From Cellulomonas phragmiteti (GTDB taxonomy: Bacteria > Actinomycetota > Actinomycetes > Actinomycetales > Cellulomonadaceae), in the NCBI RefSeq assembly GCF_016862775.1, contig NZ_BONP01000008.1:1-64000 (forward strand): a DNA stretch of 64,000 nt. Reading direction: 5' to 3'. The notes beneath the pieces were generated by a model. The model worked only from the letters and a program-made list of their open reading frames with translations, ran no database searches and was not told the DNA's origin. The stretch's first letter is position 1, and each line of letters begins with the position of its first letter. Below are positions 1 to 10,248 of this stretch, piece after piece. The position numbers and the translations under genes are program-made.

Positions 1-1
1 C

Positions 2-661
2 CACTTCTTCCCGCTGTCGGGCGACCCCGACGGTCGGCACTTCGAGTGCTGGACGATGCTCGGGGCCTGGGCGGAGCAGACCAGCCGCGTCGAGATCGGT
101 GCGCTGGTGTCCTGCAACTCCTACCGCAACCCCGACCTGCTCGCGGACATGGCGCGCACGGTCGACCACATCAGCGGCGGGCGGCTGATCCTGGGGATCG
201 GGGCGGGGTGGTTCGAGCGGGACTACGTCGAGTACGGGTACGACTTCGGCACCGCGGGGTCACGGATCGCGGACCTCGCGCAGGCGATGCCGCGGATCCG
301 TGCGCGGTGGGCGGCCATGAACCCCGCACCGACGCGCGACATCCCGGTGATGATCGGCGGGGGCGGTGAGCGCAAGACGCTGCGCGTCGTCGCGGAGCAC
401 GCGGACATCTGGCACTCGTTCGGCGACATCGACACCCTGCGACGCAAGAGCGCGATCCTCGACGAGCACGGCTCCGCCGTGGGCCGGGACACCGCTGCGC
501 TGGTGACGCGGTCCACGGCCGTGGACGGCGCCGACCCCGGCGAGGTCGGCGCCGAGCTGGTGGCGGCGGGCGTCCGGCTGGTCACGTGCAGCACCAGCGG
601 CCCGGACTACGACCTCACCCACGCCGCCGCGTGGGTCCGCTGGCGCGACGAGCGCGCCTGA
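2..661 (+). CDS. LLM-class (F420-dependent type) oxidoreductase, 5' truncated
   Basis: The reading frame is open from base 2, so the N-terminus lies outside the window; 219 codons remain. The retained part carries the luciferase-like TIM-barrel pattern: a stretch ending in SCNSYRNPDLLADMARTVDH, then SGGRLILGIGAGWFERDY, then PVMIGGGGERKTLRVVAEHAD, which form the flavin/F420 phosphate-binding edges in this family. LLM proteins use FMN or coenzyme F420 to oxidise or reduce diverse substrates; the substrate here cannot be read from sequence. The usual family length is about 280-340 residues, so roughly a third is missing. It is followed by a gap of about 90 bases and an unrelated gene. The family call is firm; F420 rather than FMN is inferred from the actinobacterial context. 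Confidence 0.85.
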   Translation, partial: HFFPLSGDPDGRHFECWTMLGAWAEQTSRVEIGALVSCNSYRNPDLLADMARTVDHISGGRLILGIGAGWFERDYVEYGYDFGTAGSRIADLAQAMPRIRARWAAMNPAPTRDIPVMIGGGGERKTLRVVAEHADIWHSFGDIDTLRRKSAILDEHGSAVGRDTAALVTRSTAVDGADPGEVGAELVAAGVRLVTCSTSGPDYDLTHAAAWVRWRDERA

Positions 662-735
662 TCCCCCCGCTGCCGTGGCGCGCACCTCACCCGGCGCCAC
701 GCGACCGCGGCCGCGCTGACGTGCGCGACCGCGTC

Positions 736-741
736 TAGGCT
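736..741 (+). promoter_or_regulatory. -10 box (TAGGCT) of a leaderless promoter for the metallophosphoesterase
   Basis: TAGGCT fits TANNNT and ends 8 nt before the ATG at 750, so transcription would start at or next to the start codon. No Shine-Dalgarno sequence is present before this ATG. No clear -35 is visible. Confidence 0.5.
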
Positions 742-749
742 CGGCACCG

Positions 750-2690
750 ATGACCGACCCGACCACCGACCCGACCACGGACCCGACGACCGGAGCGACG
801 GCTGCCCGCCTCCTGGGGCGCGCCCGGCGGGGCGCCGTCCGCGCGGTGCGGTCGGTGCGCGGGTGGCGGCCCCGGCACGGCTGGCTGCCGATGGTCGGGC
901 TGGTCGTCGCCGGGCTGCTGGCCTCGGTGGTGTTCGGGGTGACGACCGCGTCGGTGCAGTCGGCCCTCGGGCCCCACGTGACCCGGTACGACGTCACGAC
1001 GGACGCGACCGTCACCATCGACTTCGGGCCGCTGGGCACCCTGCAGATCGACTCGCCGCTGCCGGCCACCCTGGGGATCCGCGCGACGGTCCAGGAGATC
1101 CCGGCGAGCGTCACGGAGCTCGGCGAGGCGCGCACGCTGCAGGCGCTGAGCGAGGACCTCAACGCCTACGTGGCCTTCTTCTCGGGTCCGGCCGCCGCGG
1201 TGCGGGACGTCGGGTACGCGCTGGTCGCCGACGCCGTGGCGCGTGCCGTCGTCGCGTTCGTCGTGCTGGTGGGCGTCTGGTGGCTGGGATCGCTGCTGCT
1301 CGGCGGCGACCGGCGACGCGAGCTGCTCGCCCACCTGAGTGCGCGCGGGCGTCCCCTGCGGGCGGGGCTCGTGGTCGTCGTCGTCGGCACGACCGTGCTG
1401 ACCTCCAGCGTCGGACCCGGTGACCGCCCCGCGTCCCGGCCGGTGGCGTCCGCCGTGTTCGAGGGCACGCCGTTGGCAGGTGCGCGGGTGACGGGCCGGC
1501 TCGGCGGCGTCATCGACACGTACGGCGGGTACGCGCTGGACGCCTGGCGGGCCAACGAGGACTTCTACCGCGGCGCGGACGAGGCTCTGGTCGTCGCCTG
1601 GCAGGAGTGGGAGGCCGACGAGGAGCGCCGGGCGGACGAGGCGGAGCGCCGGGACGCGGCGGAGCGCGCAGCCGCGCAGCGCGCGGCGCGCACGACCACG
1701 GACGGGCCCGGTGACGCGGCGCCGGAGCCCGTGGACGGCGCGACCGCGCCCGAGGGGCAGGACGAGGACGCCGGGACCGGGTCCGCCGACGCGGCGACGG
1801 ACGGCGAGGCGCCGACCCCGAGCCCGACCCCGACCCCGAGCCCCACGCCCACGCCGACGCCCGCGGCGGACCCCGTGGTGCTCCTCGTCGTCTCGGACCT
1901 GCACTGCAACGTCGGGATGGCCCCGCTGATCGGGACGCTCGCGGAGCTCGCCGGCGCCGACGCGGTGCTCGACGCGGGTGACACGACGATGAACGGGACG
2001 TCGGTCGAGCAGTACTGCGTCACGTCGTTCGCGCGCGCCGTGCCGCCGGGCGTGCCGCTCGTGACCTCGCCGGGCAACCACGACTCGCGCGAGACCACCG
2101 CGAACTACGCGCGCGCCGGCGCCACCGTCCTCGACGGCTCCGTCCTGGAGGTCGCCGGGGTGCGCATCCTGGGGGACAGCGATCCGAACGAGACGCGCGT
2201 GGGAGGCGGCGGGACCGTGGCGGGCGTCGACGAGACGCCGGCCGAGGCGGGGCGGCGCCTCGCGGACGTCGCGTGCGACGACGGCGCGGTCGACCTGCTC
2301 CTCATCCACACCCCGACCGTCGGTGACGCCGCGCTCGACCGGGGCTGCGTCCCGGCACAGGTGTCCGGGCACTACCACCGGCGCATCGGCCCCGAGCAGG
2401 TCGGGCTCGGCGTGCGGTACGTCTCGTCGAGCACCGCGGGGGCGACGCTCAACCAGCCCACGGTCGGCCCGCTGCGCGGGGTGGCCGAGATGACGGTCCT
2501 GCGCGTCGACCCGGACTCGCGGCTGGTCGTCCAGTACCAGGTCGTGCGCGTCTCGCCGGACGCCACCGTCACCGTGGGGCGTCCCCAGCCCTGGCCCGCG
2601 GTCGTCGTGCCGCAGGACGAGGACGAGGCCGTCGACGGCCCGGGCGCCGGCGTCCCCGTGCCCGGGGGCGGGCCCGCGCCGCAGGGCTGA
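750..2690 (+). CDS. Membrane-anchored calcineurin-like metallophosphoesterase
   Basis: A 646-residue protein. A Thr/Asp-rich start and an Arg-rich stretch precede a membrane helix (about residues 50-70, GWLPMVGLVVAGLLASVVFG); further hydrophobic segments lie near 150-185 and 208-222. A charged Glu/Arg/Ala-rich region and a Thr-Pro/Ser-Pro linker (about 350-372) lead into the phosphoesterase domain (about 373-600). The dinuclear metal motifs are all there: SDLH, AGDTT, GNHD, LLLIHT and the GHYH histidines. The layout implies an enzyme displayed outside the membrane on an extended Pro-rich stalk. The substrate (nucleotide, phosphodiester or protein phosphate) is unknown. It appears to be transcribed alone from a leaderless promoter; the next gene begins after a 138-base gap. 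Confidence 0.85.
   Translation: MTDPTTDPTTDPTTGATAARLLGRARRGAVRAVRSVRGWRPRHGWLPMVGLVVAGLLASVVFGVTTASVQSALGPHVTRYDVTTDATVTIDFGPLGTLQIDSPLPATLGIRATVQEIPASVTELGEARTLQALSEDLNAYVAFFSGPAAAVRDVGYALVADAVARAVVAFVVLVGVWWLGSLLLGGDRRRELLAHLSARGRPLRAGLVVVVVGTTVLTSSVGPGDRPASRPVASAVFEGTPLAGARVTGRLGGVIDTYGGYALDAWRANEDFYRGADEALVVAWQEWEADEERRADEAERRDAAERAAAQRAARTTTDGPGDAAPEPVDGATAPEGQDEDAGTGSADAATDGEAPTPSPTPTPSPTPTPTPAADPVVLLVVSDLHCNVGMAPLIGTLAELAGADAVLDAGDTTMNGTSVEQYCVTSFARAVPPGVPLVTSPGNHDSRETTANYARAGATVLDGSVLEVAGVRILGDSDPNETRVGGGGTVAGVDETPAEAGRRLADVACDDGAVDLLLIHTPTVGDAALDRGCVPAQVSGHYHRRIGPEQVGLGVRYVSSSTAGATLNQPTVGPLRGVAEMTVLRVDPDSRLVVQYQVVRVSPDATVTVGRPQPWPAVVVPQDEDEAVDGPGAGVPVPGGGPAPQG
1803..1866 (+). repeat. 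Short tandem repeat encoding Thr-Pro/Ser-Pro linker
   Basis: Iterated ACCCCG / AGCCCG / ACGCCC hexamer-like units encode alternating Pro with Thr or Ser. It forms the low-complexity stalk between the membrane region and the phosphoesterase domain. Slippage-prone DNA of this kind often varies in length between strains. Confidence 0.75.
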
Positions 2691-2828
2691 CGCGCGCCAC
2701 CCGTCGTCCCGCGGATGAAACCCCGCGCGACCTGTTGCGCATCCGCCGTCCGGGTGATCGCCTGGTCGGGTGCGTCCCGCACGCGGCCCACCGGCGTGCC
2801 GCGCGGGGCGTCACCCCGGGGGGTCGGT

Positions 2829-4376
2829 GTGCGGCGGACGACGGTCGCGGTGGTCACCGCGGTGCTGGTGCTCGCCGTGGCCGGGCCCGCGTCCGCCGGT
2901 CCGGGCGAGGACGTGCTGCGTCCGGGGGAGCGGCTCGGCCCCGGGCAGGCGCTGCTCGCGCCCGCCGGCGGCGACGTGCTCGTCGTGCAGCCCGACGGTG
3001 CGCTCGGGCTGTACGCGCTCGACGACCAGGTGCGCTGGTCCACCGGCCGCGGCGTCCCCGGAGCCACGCTCACGACCGACGCGACGGGCGACGTGCTGCT
3101 CGTCGCCCCCGACGGCGCGGTGCTGTGGAGCACCGCGACCGGCGGGTCGGGCGGGACGCTGCGGCTGCGGGACGACGGCGACGTCGTCGTGGAGGACCCC
3201 GACGGCGGTGTCGTGTGGAGCAGCGGGACGGGACGCGCCCCCGCGGTGCTCGACGCACCGGGCCGGCTGGACGACGGTGACCTGCTGTCCTCGCCCGACG
3301 GCCGGCACACGCTGCTGGTGGACGGTGACGGGGGCGTCCAGCTGCGAGGTCCCGACAGCTCCGTGCGGTGGGCACCGGGCGGCGCGGACGCCGCAGCGCA
3401 GCCGACGGTCGCCCTCGAGTTGCGCGCGGACGGTGACCTCGTGGCGCGCGGGGCTGACGGTGGCGCGGTGTGGCGCAGCCGTACCGCCGGACGCGGCGCG
3501 GTGACGCTCGTGGTGCAGGACGACGGGGACCTCGTACTGCTGGACGACGAGGACGAGCCGGTCTGGCGCGCGGGCACGGCGATCGGCCCGTCGACGCTCG
3601 ACCCGGGCGCCGTGCTCGGCGAGGGGGCCTCCCTGGGCTCGCCGTCCGGGCACCTCGGGGTGTCGGTGACGGGCGGTGCGCTCGTCGCGACGTGGCGGGG
3701 CCGCCCCTTCTGGTCCTCGCCGGCCGCAGCGGCGCGGACCCTGCAGGTGAGCGACGACGGCGACCTGCTGCTGCTCGACGGTGCCGGGGCACCCGTGTGG
3801 AGCACGGCGACGGGTGGACGTGCGGGTGCGCGGCTCGTCCTCGAGGAGACGGCGGTGCTGCTCGTCGCGCCGCGGGGCGAGGTCCTGTGGCAGGTGGCGG
3901 TGCCCGCGGAGCTCGTGGCGGCGACCCCCGCGCCGGCGGTGCCGCCGCCCACGGACTGCGCCCTGGTGGACGCGCCGGTGGCGGAGGCGGACGTGGTGCG
4001 CTCGCGCAGCGGGATCCGTGTGCACCCGTGCCTCGCCGGGTCGCTCGACGCGCTCGTGGCCGCGGCCCGGGCGGACGGCGTCGTGCTGGGTGGTGGCGGG
4101 TGGCGCAGCAGCGCGCAGCAGGTCGCGCTCCGGCGCGCCCACTGCGGACCCACGGACGCCGAGGTGTTCGACGTCCCCGCGTCGGCGTGCTCGCCGAGCA
4201 CGGCGCGACCGGGCAGCTCGCGCCACGAGCGGGGGCTCGCCGTCGACTTCACGGTGGGGGGCCGCACGGTGTCCGCCGGGTCCCCGGCGTACGCGTGGCT
4301 GGTCGAGCACGCCGGTGCGTACGGGCTGCGGAACCTGCCCTCGGAGCCGTGGCACTGGAGCGTCGACGGGCGGTGA
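2829..4376 (+). CDS. Secreted bulb-lectin repeat protein with C-terminal M15 (VanY-type) D,D-carboxypeptidase
   Basis: The GTG at 2829 follows a G-rich ribosome site and starts a signal peptide (RRTTVAVVTAVLVLAVAGPASA), giving 515 residues; an in-frame ATG at 2715 would add 38 uninformative residues. Residues about 28-360 are repeated blocks such as GDVLVVQPDGALGLY and DGAVLWSTATG, the bulb-type (B-type) mannose-lectin pattern, arranged as several tandem modules. The last 130 residues form a peptidase M15B/VanY domain: GGGWRSSAQQ, the zinc-binding SSRHERGLAVDF, and the closing EPWHWS motif. M15 enzymes cleave D-Ala-D-Ala or related peptidoglycan peptides. Lectin repeats probably bind glycans and place the peptidase on the wall. 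Secretion and fold are well supported; the exact bond cleaved is inferred. Confidence 0.82.
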   Translation: MRRTTVAVVTAVLVLAVAGPASAGPGEDVLRPGERLGPGQALLAPAGGDVLVVQPDGALGLYALDDQVRWSTGRGVPGATLTTDATGDVLLVAPDGAVLWSTATGGSGGTLRLRDDGDVVVEDPDGGVVWSSGTGRAPAVLDAPGRLDDGDLLSSPDGRHTLLVDGDGGVQLRGPDSSVRWAPGGADAAAQPTVALELRADGDLVARGADGGAVWRSRTAGRGAVTLVVQDDGDLVLLDDEDEPVWRAGTAIGPSTLDPGAVLGEGASLGSPSGHLGVSVTGGALVATWRGRPFWSSPAAAARTLQVSDDGDLLLLDGAGAPVWSTATGGRAGARLVLEETAVLLVAPRGEVLWQVAVPAELVAATPAPAVPPPTDCALVDAPVAEADVVRSRSGIRVHPCLAGSLDALVAAARADGVVLGGGGWRSSAQQVALRRAHCGPTDAEVFDVPASACSPSTARPGSSRHERGLAVDFTVGGRTVSAGSPAYAWLVEHAGAYGLRNLPSEPWHWSVDGR

Positions 4377-4382
4377 GCCCTC

Positions 4383-4388
4383 TACGCT
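4383..4388 (+). promoter_or_regulatory. -10 box (TACGCT) before the DtxR/MntR-type regulator
   Basis: TACGCT lies 7 nt before the GTG at 4396, consistent with a leaderless transcript. It sits only a few bases after the stop codon of the preceding peptidase, so this regulator has its own promoter despite the short gap. Confidence 0.5.
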
Positions 4389-4395
4389 GGTCGTC

Positions 4396-5076
4396 GTGAC
4401 GGAGAGCCCTGCACCCCTGTCCGCGGTGACCCAGGACTACCTCAAGGTCATCTGGGGCGCCCAGGAGTGGTCCGACGTCCAGGTGACGACGAAGCTGCTC
4501 GCGAGCAGGCTCGGCGTCGGCGCGTCGACCGTCTCGGAGACCGTCAAGCGGCTCGCCGACGCGGGCCTGGTCTCGCACCGCCCCTACGGCGCGGTCGAGC
4601 TCACCGCGTCGGGGCGTGCGCACGCGGTCGCGATGGTCCGCCGGCACCGGCTGATCGAGACCTACCTCGTCGAGAGGCTGGGCTACGGCTGGGACGAGGT
4701 GCACGACGAGGCGGAGGTGCTCGAGCACGCCGTCAGCGACCGGTTCGTCGAGCGGGTCGCCGCCCTGCTCGGTCACCCGGACCGGGACCCGCACGGCGAC
4801 CCGATCCCGGCGGCGGACGGCACGGTCCACCTGCCGGACGCGCGTGCCATGTGGGAGGTCGAGACGGGGGAGTACCGGGTCGCGCGGATCTCCGACGCGG
4901 ATCCCGAGCTGCTGCGGTACCTCGAGGGTGTCGGGCTGGTCCTCGACGCCCCGGTCGCCCTCGAGGAGCGGCGTGCCGTCACCGGCGTCGTCAGCGTGCG
5001 GATCGACGGGGCGCCGGACCGCGTCGAGCTCGGCGAGGTCGCCGCGAGCGCGATCTGGCTCGCCGCACGCGGCTGA
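4396..5076 (+). CDS. DtxR/MntR family metal-dependent transcriptional regulator
   Basis: A 226-residue protein starting at GTG 4396. Residues 1-65 form the winged helix-turn-helix ([25 protein letters not shown]), followed by the metal-binding dimerisation domain ([34 protein letters not shown]) and a C-terminal SH3-like part (about 150-226). In iron regulators such as IdeR and DtxR the metal site uses a Cys in the EAC..EH segment. Here that position is Glu (EAEVLEH), as in manganese regulators of the MntR kind, which suggests Mn(II) rather than Fe(II) sensing; that is inference from the ligand swap. It lies between a cell-wall peptidase and leuS with no metal transporter next to it. Confidence 0.85.
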   Translation: MTESPAPLSAVTQDYLKVIWGAQEWSDVQVTTKLLASRLGVGASTVSETVKRLADAGLVSHRPYGAVELTASGRAHAVAMVRRHRLIETYLVERLGYGWDEVHDEAEVLEHAVSDRFVERVAALLGHPDRDPHGDPIPAADGTVHLPDARAMWEVETGEYRVARISDADPELLRYLEGVGLVLDAPVALEERRAVTGVVSVRIDGAPDRVELGEVAASAIWLAARG

Positions 5077-5146
5077 CCCGTGCCGTCGGCGTCCCGCCGG
5101 CGGTGGACCCGGGCGCCCCGCGCGCGTGGGGTGCGCCGCGCGTCGG

Positions 5147-5152
5147 TACGAT
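5147..5152 (+). promoter_or_regulatory. -10 box (TACGAT) of leuS promoter
   Basis: TACGAT ends 6 nt before the GTG at 5159. No Shine-Dalgarno sequence precedes that GTG, so a leaderless leuS mRNA is likely. It also helps choose 5159 as the start. Confidence 0.5.
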
Positions 5153-5158
5153 TCCCCG

Positions 5159-8074
5159 GTGAGCGACCAGTCCCCGACCCCGGCCCCCGACGACGTCCCC
5201 TTCCGCTACACCGCCGCCCTCGCCCAGGAGATCGAGCTGCGGTGGCAGGACGAGTGGGAGCGGCGCGGCACGTTCTTCACGCCGAACCCCGTCGGGCCGC
5301 TCACGGACGGTCAGGGTCGCCACGCCGACCCCGGCGCGCGGCCGTTCTTCGTCATGGACATGTTCCCGTACCCGTCGGGCGCCGGCCTGCACGTCGGGCA
5401 CCCCCTGGGCTACATCGCGACGGACGTCGTCGGTCGCTTCCGGCGCATGTGCGGCGACAACGTGCTGCACGCCCTCGCGTTCGACGCGTTCGGCCTGCCC
5501 GCCGAGCAGTTCGCCGTGCAGACCGGGCAGCACCCCCGCGTGACGACCGAGGCGAACATCGCGATCATGCAGCGGCAGCTGCGCCGCCTGGGCCTCGCGC
5601 ACGACCCGCGACGCTCGTTCGCGACGATCGACGCCGACTACGTGCGCTGGACGCAGTGGATCTTCCTGCAGATCTTCGAGTCCTGGTACGACGAGGACGC
5701 CGTGCGCCCCGACGGCGGCACGGGCCGGGCCCGCCCGGTGTCCGAGCTGGTCGAGGAGTACGCCGCGGGCACGCGGGCGCTACCCACCGACGTCGAGGGC
5801 GTCCCGGCGGGGGCGACCTGGGCTGACCTGGACGACGTCACGCGCCGCCGCGTGGTCGACGTGCAGCGCCTGGCGTACCTGTCCGAGACGCCCGTCAACT
5901 GGGCGCCGGGGCTGGGCACGGTGCTGGCCAGCGAGGAGGTCACGTCCGAGGGGCGCTCCGAGCGTGGCAACATGCCGGTCTTCCAGCGCAACCTGCGCCA
6001 GTGGAACATGCGCATCACCGCCTACGCCGACCGCCTGACCGACGACCTCGAGCGCATCGACTGGCCCGAGAAGGTCAAGTCCATGCAGCGGCACTGGATC
6101 GGGCGATCGACCGGCGCGCGGGTGCGGTTCGCCGTCCAGGGCGGTGAGCAGGTCGAGGTGTTCACGACCCGCCCCGACACGCTGTTCGGGGCCACGTTCC
6201 TCGTCGTGTCGCCCGAGCACCCGCTGCTGGACGAGGTGCCGCAGGCGTGGCCCGACGGCACGTCGAGCGCCTGGACGGGCGGCCACGCCTCGCCGGCGGA
6301 CGCGGTGGCCGACTACCGCCGGCAGGCCGCGGCCAAGACGGCCGTCGAGCGGCAGCAGGACGCCGGGCGCAAGACGGGTGTCTTCACGGGTCACCTGGCC
6401 GCCAACCCGGTCAACGGCGACCTGCTGCCGGTCTTCACCGCCGACTACGTGCTCATGGGCTACGGCACGGGCGCCATCATGGCGGTCCCGGGCGGCGACG
6501 AGCGCGACTTCCAGTTCGCCGAGGCGTTCCGGCTGCCGGTCGTCTACACCGTCGACGCCCCGGAGGGCACGCCGCCGGGTGCGCGCACGGGCGCCGGCGC
6601 GGTGATCAACTCCTCGAACGACGAGATCAGCCTCGACGGGCTGGACGTGGCCGAGGCCAAGGAGCGCATCGTCGAGTGGCTGAGCGCCAAGGGCGTCGGC
6701 GAGGGCACCGTCACCTACCGGCTGCGCGACTGGCTGTTCAGCCGGCAGCGCTACTGGGGCGAGCCGTTCCCCATCGTCTACGACGAGCACGACACCCCCA
6801 TCGCCCTGCCCGACTCGGCCCTGCCCGTCGAGCTGCCCGAGGTCCCCGACTTCTCGCCGCGCACGTACGCGCCGGACGACGCGGACTCCGAGCCCGAGCC
6901 GCCGCTGGGCCGCAACACCGACTGGCTGCACGTCGAGCTCGACCTGGGCGACGGCCCGAGGCGCTACCGGCGCGACGCCAACACCATGCCCAACTGGGCC
7001 GGCTCGTGCTGGTACTACCTGCGCTACCTGGACCCGCGCTCGGACGACGTGCTGATCGACCCCGAGCTCGAGGCCTACTGGATGGGCCCGGGGCACGGTG
7101 CGCAGCCCGCCGGGTCGACCGGTGGCGTCGACCTGTACGTCGGCGGCGTGGAGCACGCCGTCCTGCACCTGCTGTACGCCCGGTTCTGGCACAAGGTCCT
7201 CTACGACCTGGGGCACGTCCGCAGCGCGGAGCCGTTCCACAAGCTCTTCAACCAGGGCTACATCCAGGCGTACGCGTACACCGACGAGCGCGGCGTCTAC
7301 GTGCCGGCGGCCGAGGTCGTGGAGGACGAGGCGTCCGTCACCGGCTTCACGTGGGACGGTCAGCCCGTCCACCGCGAGTACGGCAAGATCGGCAAGTCGC
7401 TGAAGAACGCCGTCTCGCCGGACGAGATGTACGAGGCGTACGGGGCCGACACGCTGCGCGTCTACGAGATGTCGATGGGACCGCTCGACCTGTCCCGCCC
7501 GTGGGAGACGCGTGCCGTCGTGGGTGCCCAGCGCTTCCTGCAGCGGCTGTGGCGCAACGTCGTCGACGAGACGACGGGCGAGCTCGTCGTGTCCGACGAC
7601 GAGCCGTCGACCGAGACGCTGCGCGTCCTGCACCGCACGATCGCCGACGTGCGCGAGGACATGACGAACATGCGGATCAACACCGCGATCGCCAAGCTGA
7701 TCGTCCTCAACAACCACCTGACCACCCTCGAGCGCAGCCCCCGCACGGTCGTCGAGGCGCTGGTCGTCATGACCGCCCCCGTCGCGCCGCACGTGACCGA
7801 GGAGCTTTGGGCCCGCCTCGGCCACGACGAGTCGGTCGTGCACGCGGCGTTCCCGCAGGCCGACGAGCGGTACCTGGTCGAGGACACCGTCACGTGCGTC
7901 TTCCAGGTCCAGGGCAAGGTCCGGGGCCGTGCCGAGGTCGCCCCGTCCGTGGGGGACGCCGAGCTGCGTGAGCTCGCGCTCGCGGACGCCGGCGTCCAGC
8001 GCGCCCTCGCCGGACGGGACGTGCGCACGGTCGTCGTGCGCGCGCCGAGGCTCGTCAACGTGGTGCCCGCCTGA
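5159..8074 (+). CDS. leuS: Leucyl-tRNA synthetase
   Basis: A 971-residue class I aminoacyl-tRNA synthetase that charges tRNA-Leu. The HIGH signature appears as [15 protein letters not shown] near residue 75; the CP1 editing domain with [13 protein letters not shown] lies around 340-350; the KMSKS-equivalent loop reads KIGKSLKN near 745, the variant usual in actinobacterial enzymes. The C-terminal anticodon-binding domain includes [13 protein letters not shown]. The GTG start at 5159 sits just behind a TACGAT box and gives the normal N-terminus; upstream in-frame codons overlap the preceding regulator. The gene is complete and intact, part of the conserved backbone leading to the competence genes. 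Confidence 0.97.
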   Translation: MSDQSPTPAPDDVPFRYTAALAQEIELRWQDEWERRGTFFTPNPVGPLTDGQGRHADPGARPFFVMDMFPYPSGAGLHVGHPLGYIATDVVGRFRRMCGDNVLHALAFDAFGLPAEQFAVQTGQHPRVTTEANIAIMQRQLRRLGLAHDPRRSFATIDADYVRWTQWIFLQIFESWYDEDAVRPDGGTGRARPVSELVEEYAAGTRALPTDVEGVPAGATWADLDDVTRRRVVDVQRLAYLSETPVNWAPGLGTVLASEEVTSEGRSERGNMPVFQRNLRQWNMRITAYADRLTDDLERIDWPEKVKSMQRHWIGRSTGARVRFAVQGGEQVEVFTTRPDTLFGATFLVVSPEHPLLDEVPQAWPDGTSSAWTGGHASPADAVADYRRQAAAKTAVERQQDAGRKTGVFTGHLAANPVNGDLLPVFTADYVLMGYGTGAIMAVPGGDERDFQFAEAFRLPVVYTVDAPEGTPPGARTGAGAVINSSNDEISLDGLDVAEAKERIVEWLSAKGVGEGTVTYRLRDWLFSRQRYWGEPFPIVYDEHDTPIALPDSALPVELPEVPDFSPRTYAPDDADSEPEPPLGRNTDWLHVELDLGDGPRRYRRDANTMPNWAGSCWYYLRYLDPRSDDVLIDPELEAYWMGPGHGAQPAGSTGGVDLYVGGVEHAVLHLLYARFWHKVLYDLGHVRSAEPFHKLFNQGYIQAYAYTDERGVYVPAAEVVEDEASVTGFTWDGQPVHREYGKIGKSLKNAVSPDEMYEAYGADTLRVYEMSMGPLDLSRPWETRAVVGAQRFLQRLWRNVVDETTGELVVSDDEPSTETLRVLHRTIADVREDMTNMRINTAIAKLIVLNNHLTTLERSPRTVVEALVVMTAPVAPHVTEELWARLGHDESVVHAAFPQADERYLVEDTVTCVFQVQGKVRGRAEVAPSVGDAELRELALADAGVQRALAGRDVRTVVVRAPRLVNVVPA

Positions 8075-8085
8075 GCCCCGCCACG

Positions 8086-9102
8086 GTGCCGACCCCCCGC
8101 GTCGCGGTCGTCACCGACTCCACGTGCGCGGTGCCGCCCGCGCTCGCGCGGGACGCCGGTCTGCACGTCGTGCCGCTCGACGTCAGCATCGACGGCGCCT
8201 GGTACGCCGAGGGTGTCGACGTGACGCCCGACCAGCTGCTCCGCGCCCTCGAGCGCGGCGCGAAGGTCACCACGTCGCAACCGCCGCCCTCGGCGTTCGC
8301 CGCGGCGTACGAGCGTGCCGCCGCCGCGGGAGCCCACGAGATCGTGTCGGTCCACCTGTCGGGGGAGATGTCCGGCACGGTGCGCTCCGCGCGGACCGCC
8401 GCGACCGTCAGCCCGGTGCCCGTCCGGGTCGTGGACTCGCGCACCGCGGCGCTCGGGCTCGGCTTCGCGGCGCTCGCGGCCGCGCGGTACGCGGCGACGC
8501 CTCTCGACCCCGCCCCGGGCGACCCCGCCGACGTCGAGGACGGCGTCGGCGGTGCCGTCCGACGCTGGGTGACGCGGGCGGTCCACCGGGGTGCTGCGGC
8601 GCCCGTGTGGCCCGACGCCGCCCAGGTCGCGGGCGTCGCGGCTGCGGCGGCCGAGAGCAGCCGCGTCTGGTTCCTCGTCGACTCGCTCGAGCACCTGCGG
8701 CGCGGCGGCCGGCTCGGCACCGCGGCGGCCGCCCTCGGCACCGTGCTCGGCCTGCGGCCGATCCTCGCCGTGCAGGACGGCCGCCTGGTGGTGGGCGAGA
8801 AGGTCCGCACGCGTCGCGCGGCGCGCGAGCGACTCGAGCAGCTCGCGCTCGCCGAGCTCGCGGACCGGCCGTCGGCGCGCGTCGCCGTGCACCACGTCGG
8901 CCCGCCCGACGTGGCCGCCGAGCTCGCGGCGCACCTGGCCGCGGCGACCGGCGTGCGGCCCGCGGACGTCCTCGTGGCGGACGCGGGAGCGGTGCTGGCC
9001 GCGCACGTCGGCCCGGGGTTGCTGGCGGTCGTCGTCGCCGACGGCGAGCCGGCCGCTCCCGCCCCGCACGACGACGAGGCCGCCGCTCCCGGGCGACGCT
9101 GA
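8086..9102 (+). CDS. DegV family fatty-acid-binding protein
   Basis: A 338-residue protein beginning at GTG 8086, 11 bases after the leuS stop. It opens with the DegV hallmark VAVVTDSTCAVPP and contains KVTTSQPPPSAF and VSVHLSGEMSGTVRSA, the loops that bind the carboxylate and chain of a fatty acid. DegV/FakB proteins deliver fatty acids to a kinase (FakA) in Firmicutes; the function in actinobacteria is less clear. The protein is longer than the usual 280 residues because of an Ala-rich middle insertion (around 145-180). The location before comEA is commonly seen in this group. No regulatory signal is visible; read-through from leuS is likely. Confidence 0.88.
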   Translation: MPTPRVAVVTDSTCAVPPALARDAGLHVVPLDVSIDGAWYAEGVDVTPDQLLRALERGAKVTTSQPPPSAFAAAYERAAAAGAHEIVSVHLSGEMSGTVRSARTAATVSPVPVRVVDSRTAALGLGFAALAAARYAATPLDPAPGDPADVEDGVGGAVRRWVTRAVHRGAAAPVWPDAAQVAGVAAAAAESSRVWFLVDSLEHLRRGGRLGTAAAALGTVLGLRPILAVQDGRLVVGEKVRTRRAARERLEQLALAELADRPSARVAVHHVGPPDVAAELAAHLAAATGVRPADVLVADAGAVLAAHVGPGLLAVVVADGEPAAPAPHDDEAAAPGRR

Positions 9103-9179
9103 GCCGCCCACAGCCCACCCCGGCGCCGGCGTCGTCCACGGGTCGGCCGCCCCGGCGCCTGCTCGCGAGCCGACGCTCC

Positions 9180-9185
9180 TAGCGT
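9180..9185 (+). promoter_or_regulatory. -10 box (TAGCGT) before comEA
   Basis: TAGCGT lies 7 nt before the GTG at 9193 and there is no ribosome-binding sequence between them. This suggests a leaderless comEA-comEC transcript independent of degV. Confidence 0.45.
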
Positions 9186-9192
9186 CACGCCG

Positions 9193-10244
<1,052 letters not shown>

Positions 10245-10248
<4 letters not shown>

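Noticed and set aside
2715-2828. ATG at 2715 as start of the lectin-peptidase gene
   Set aside because: It has no ribosome site and would put 38 residues before an obvious signal peptide; GTG at 2829 is more consistent.
7380-7410. KIGKSLKN instead of KMSKS in leuS, seemingly damaged
   Set aside because: This is a usual variant in actinobacterial leucyl-tRNA synthetases; the rest of the enzyme is intact.
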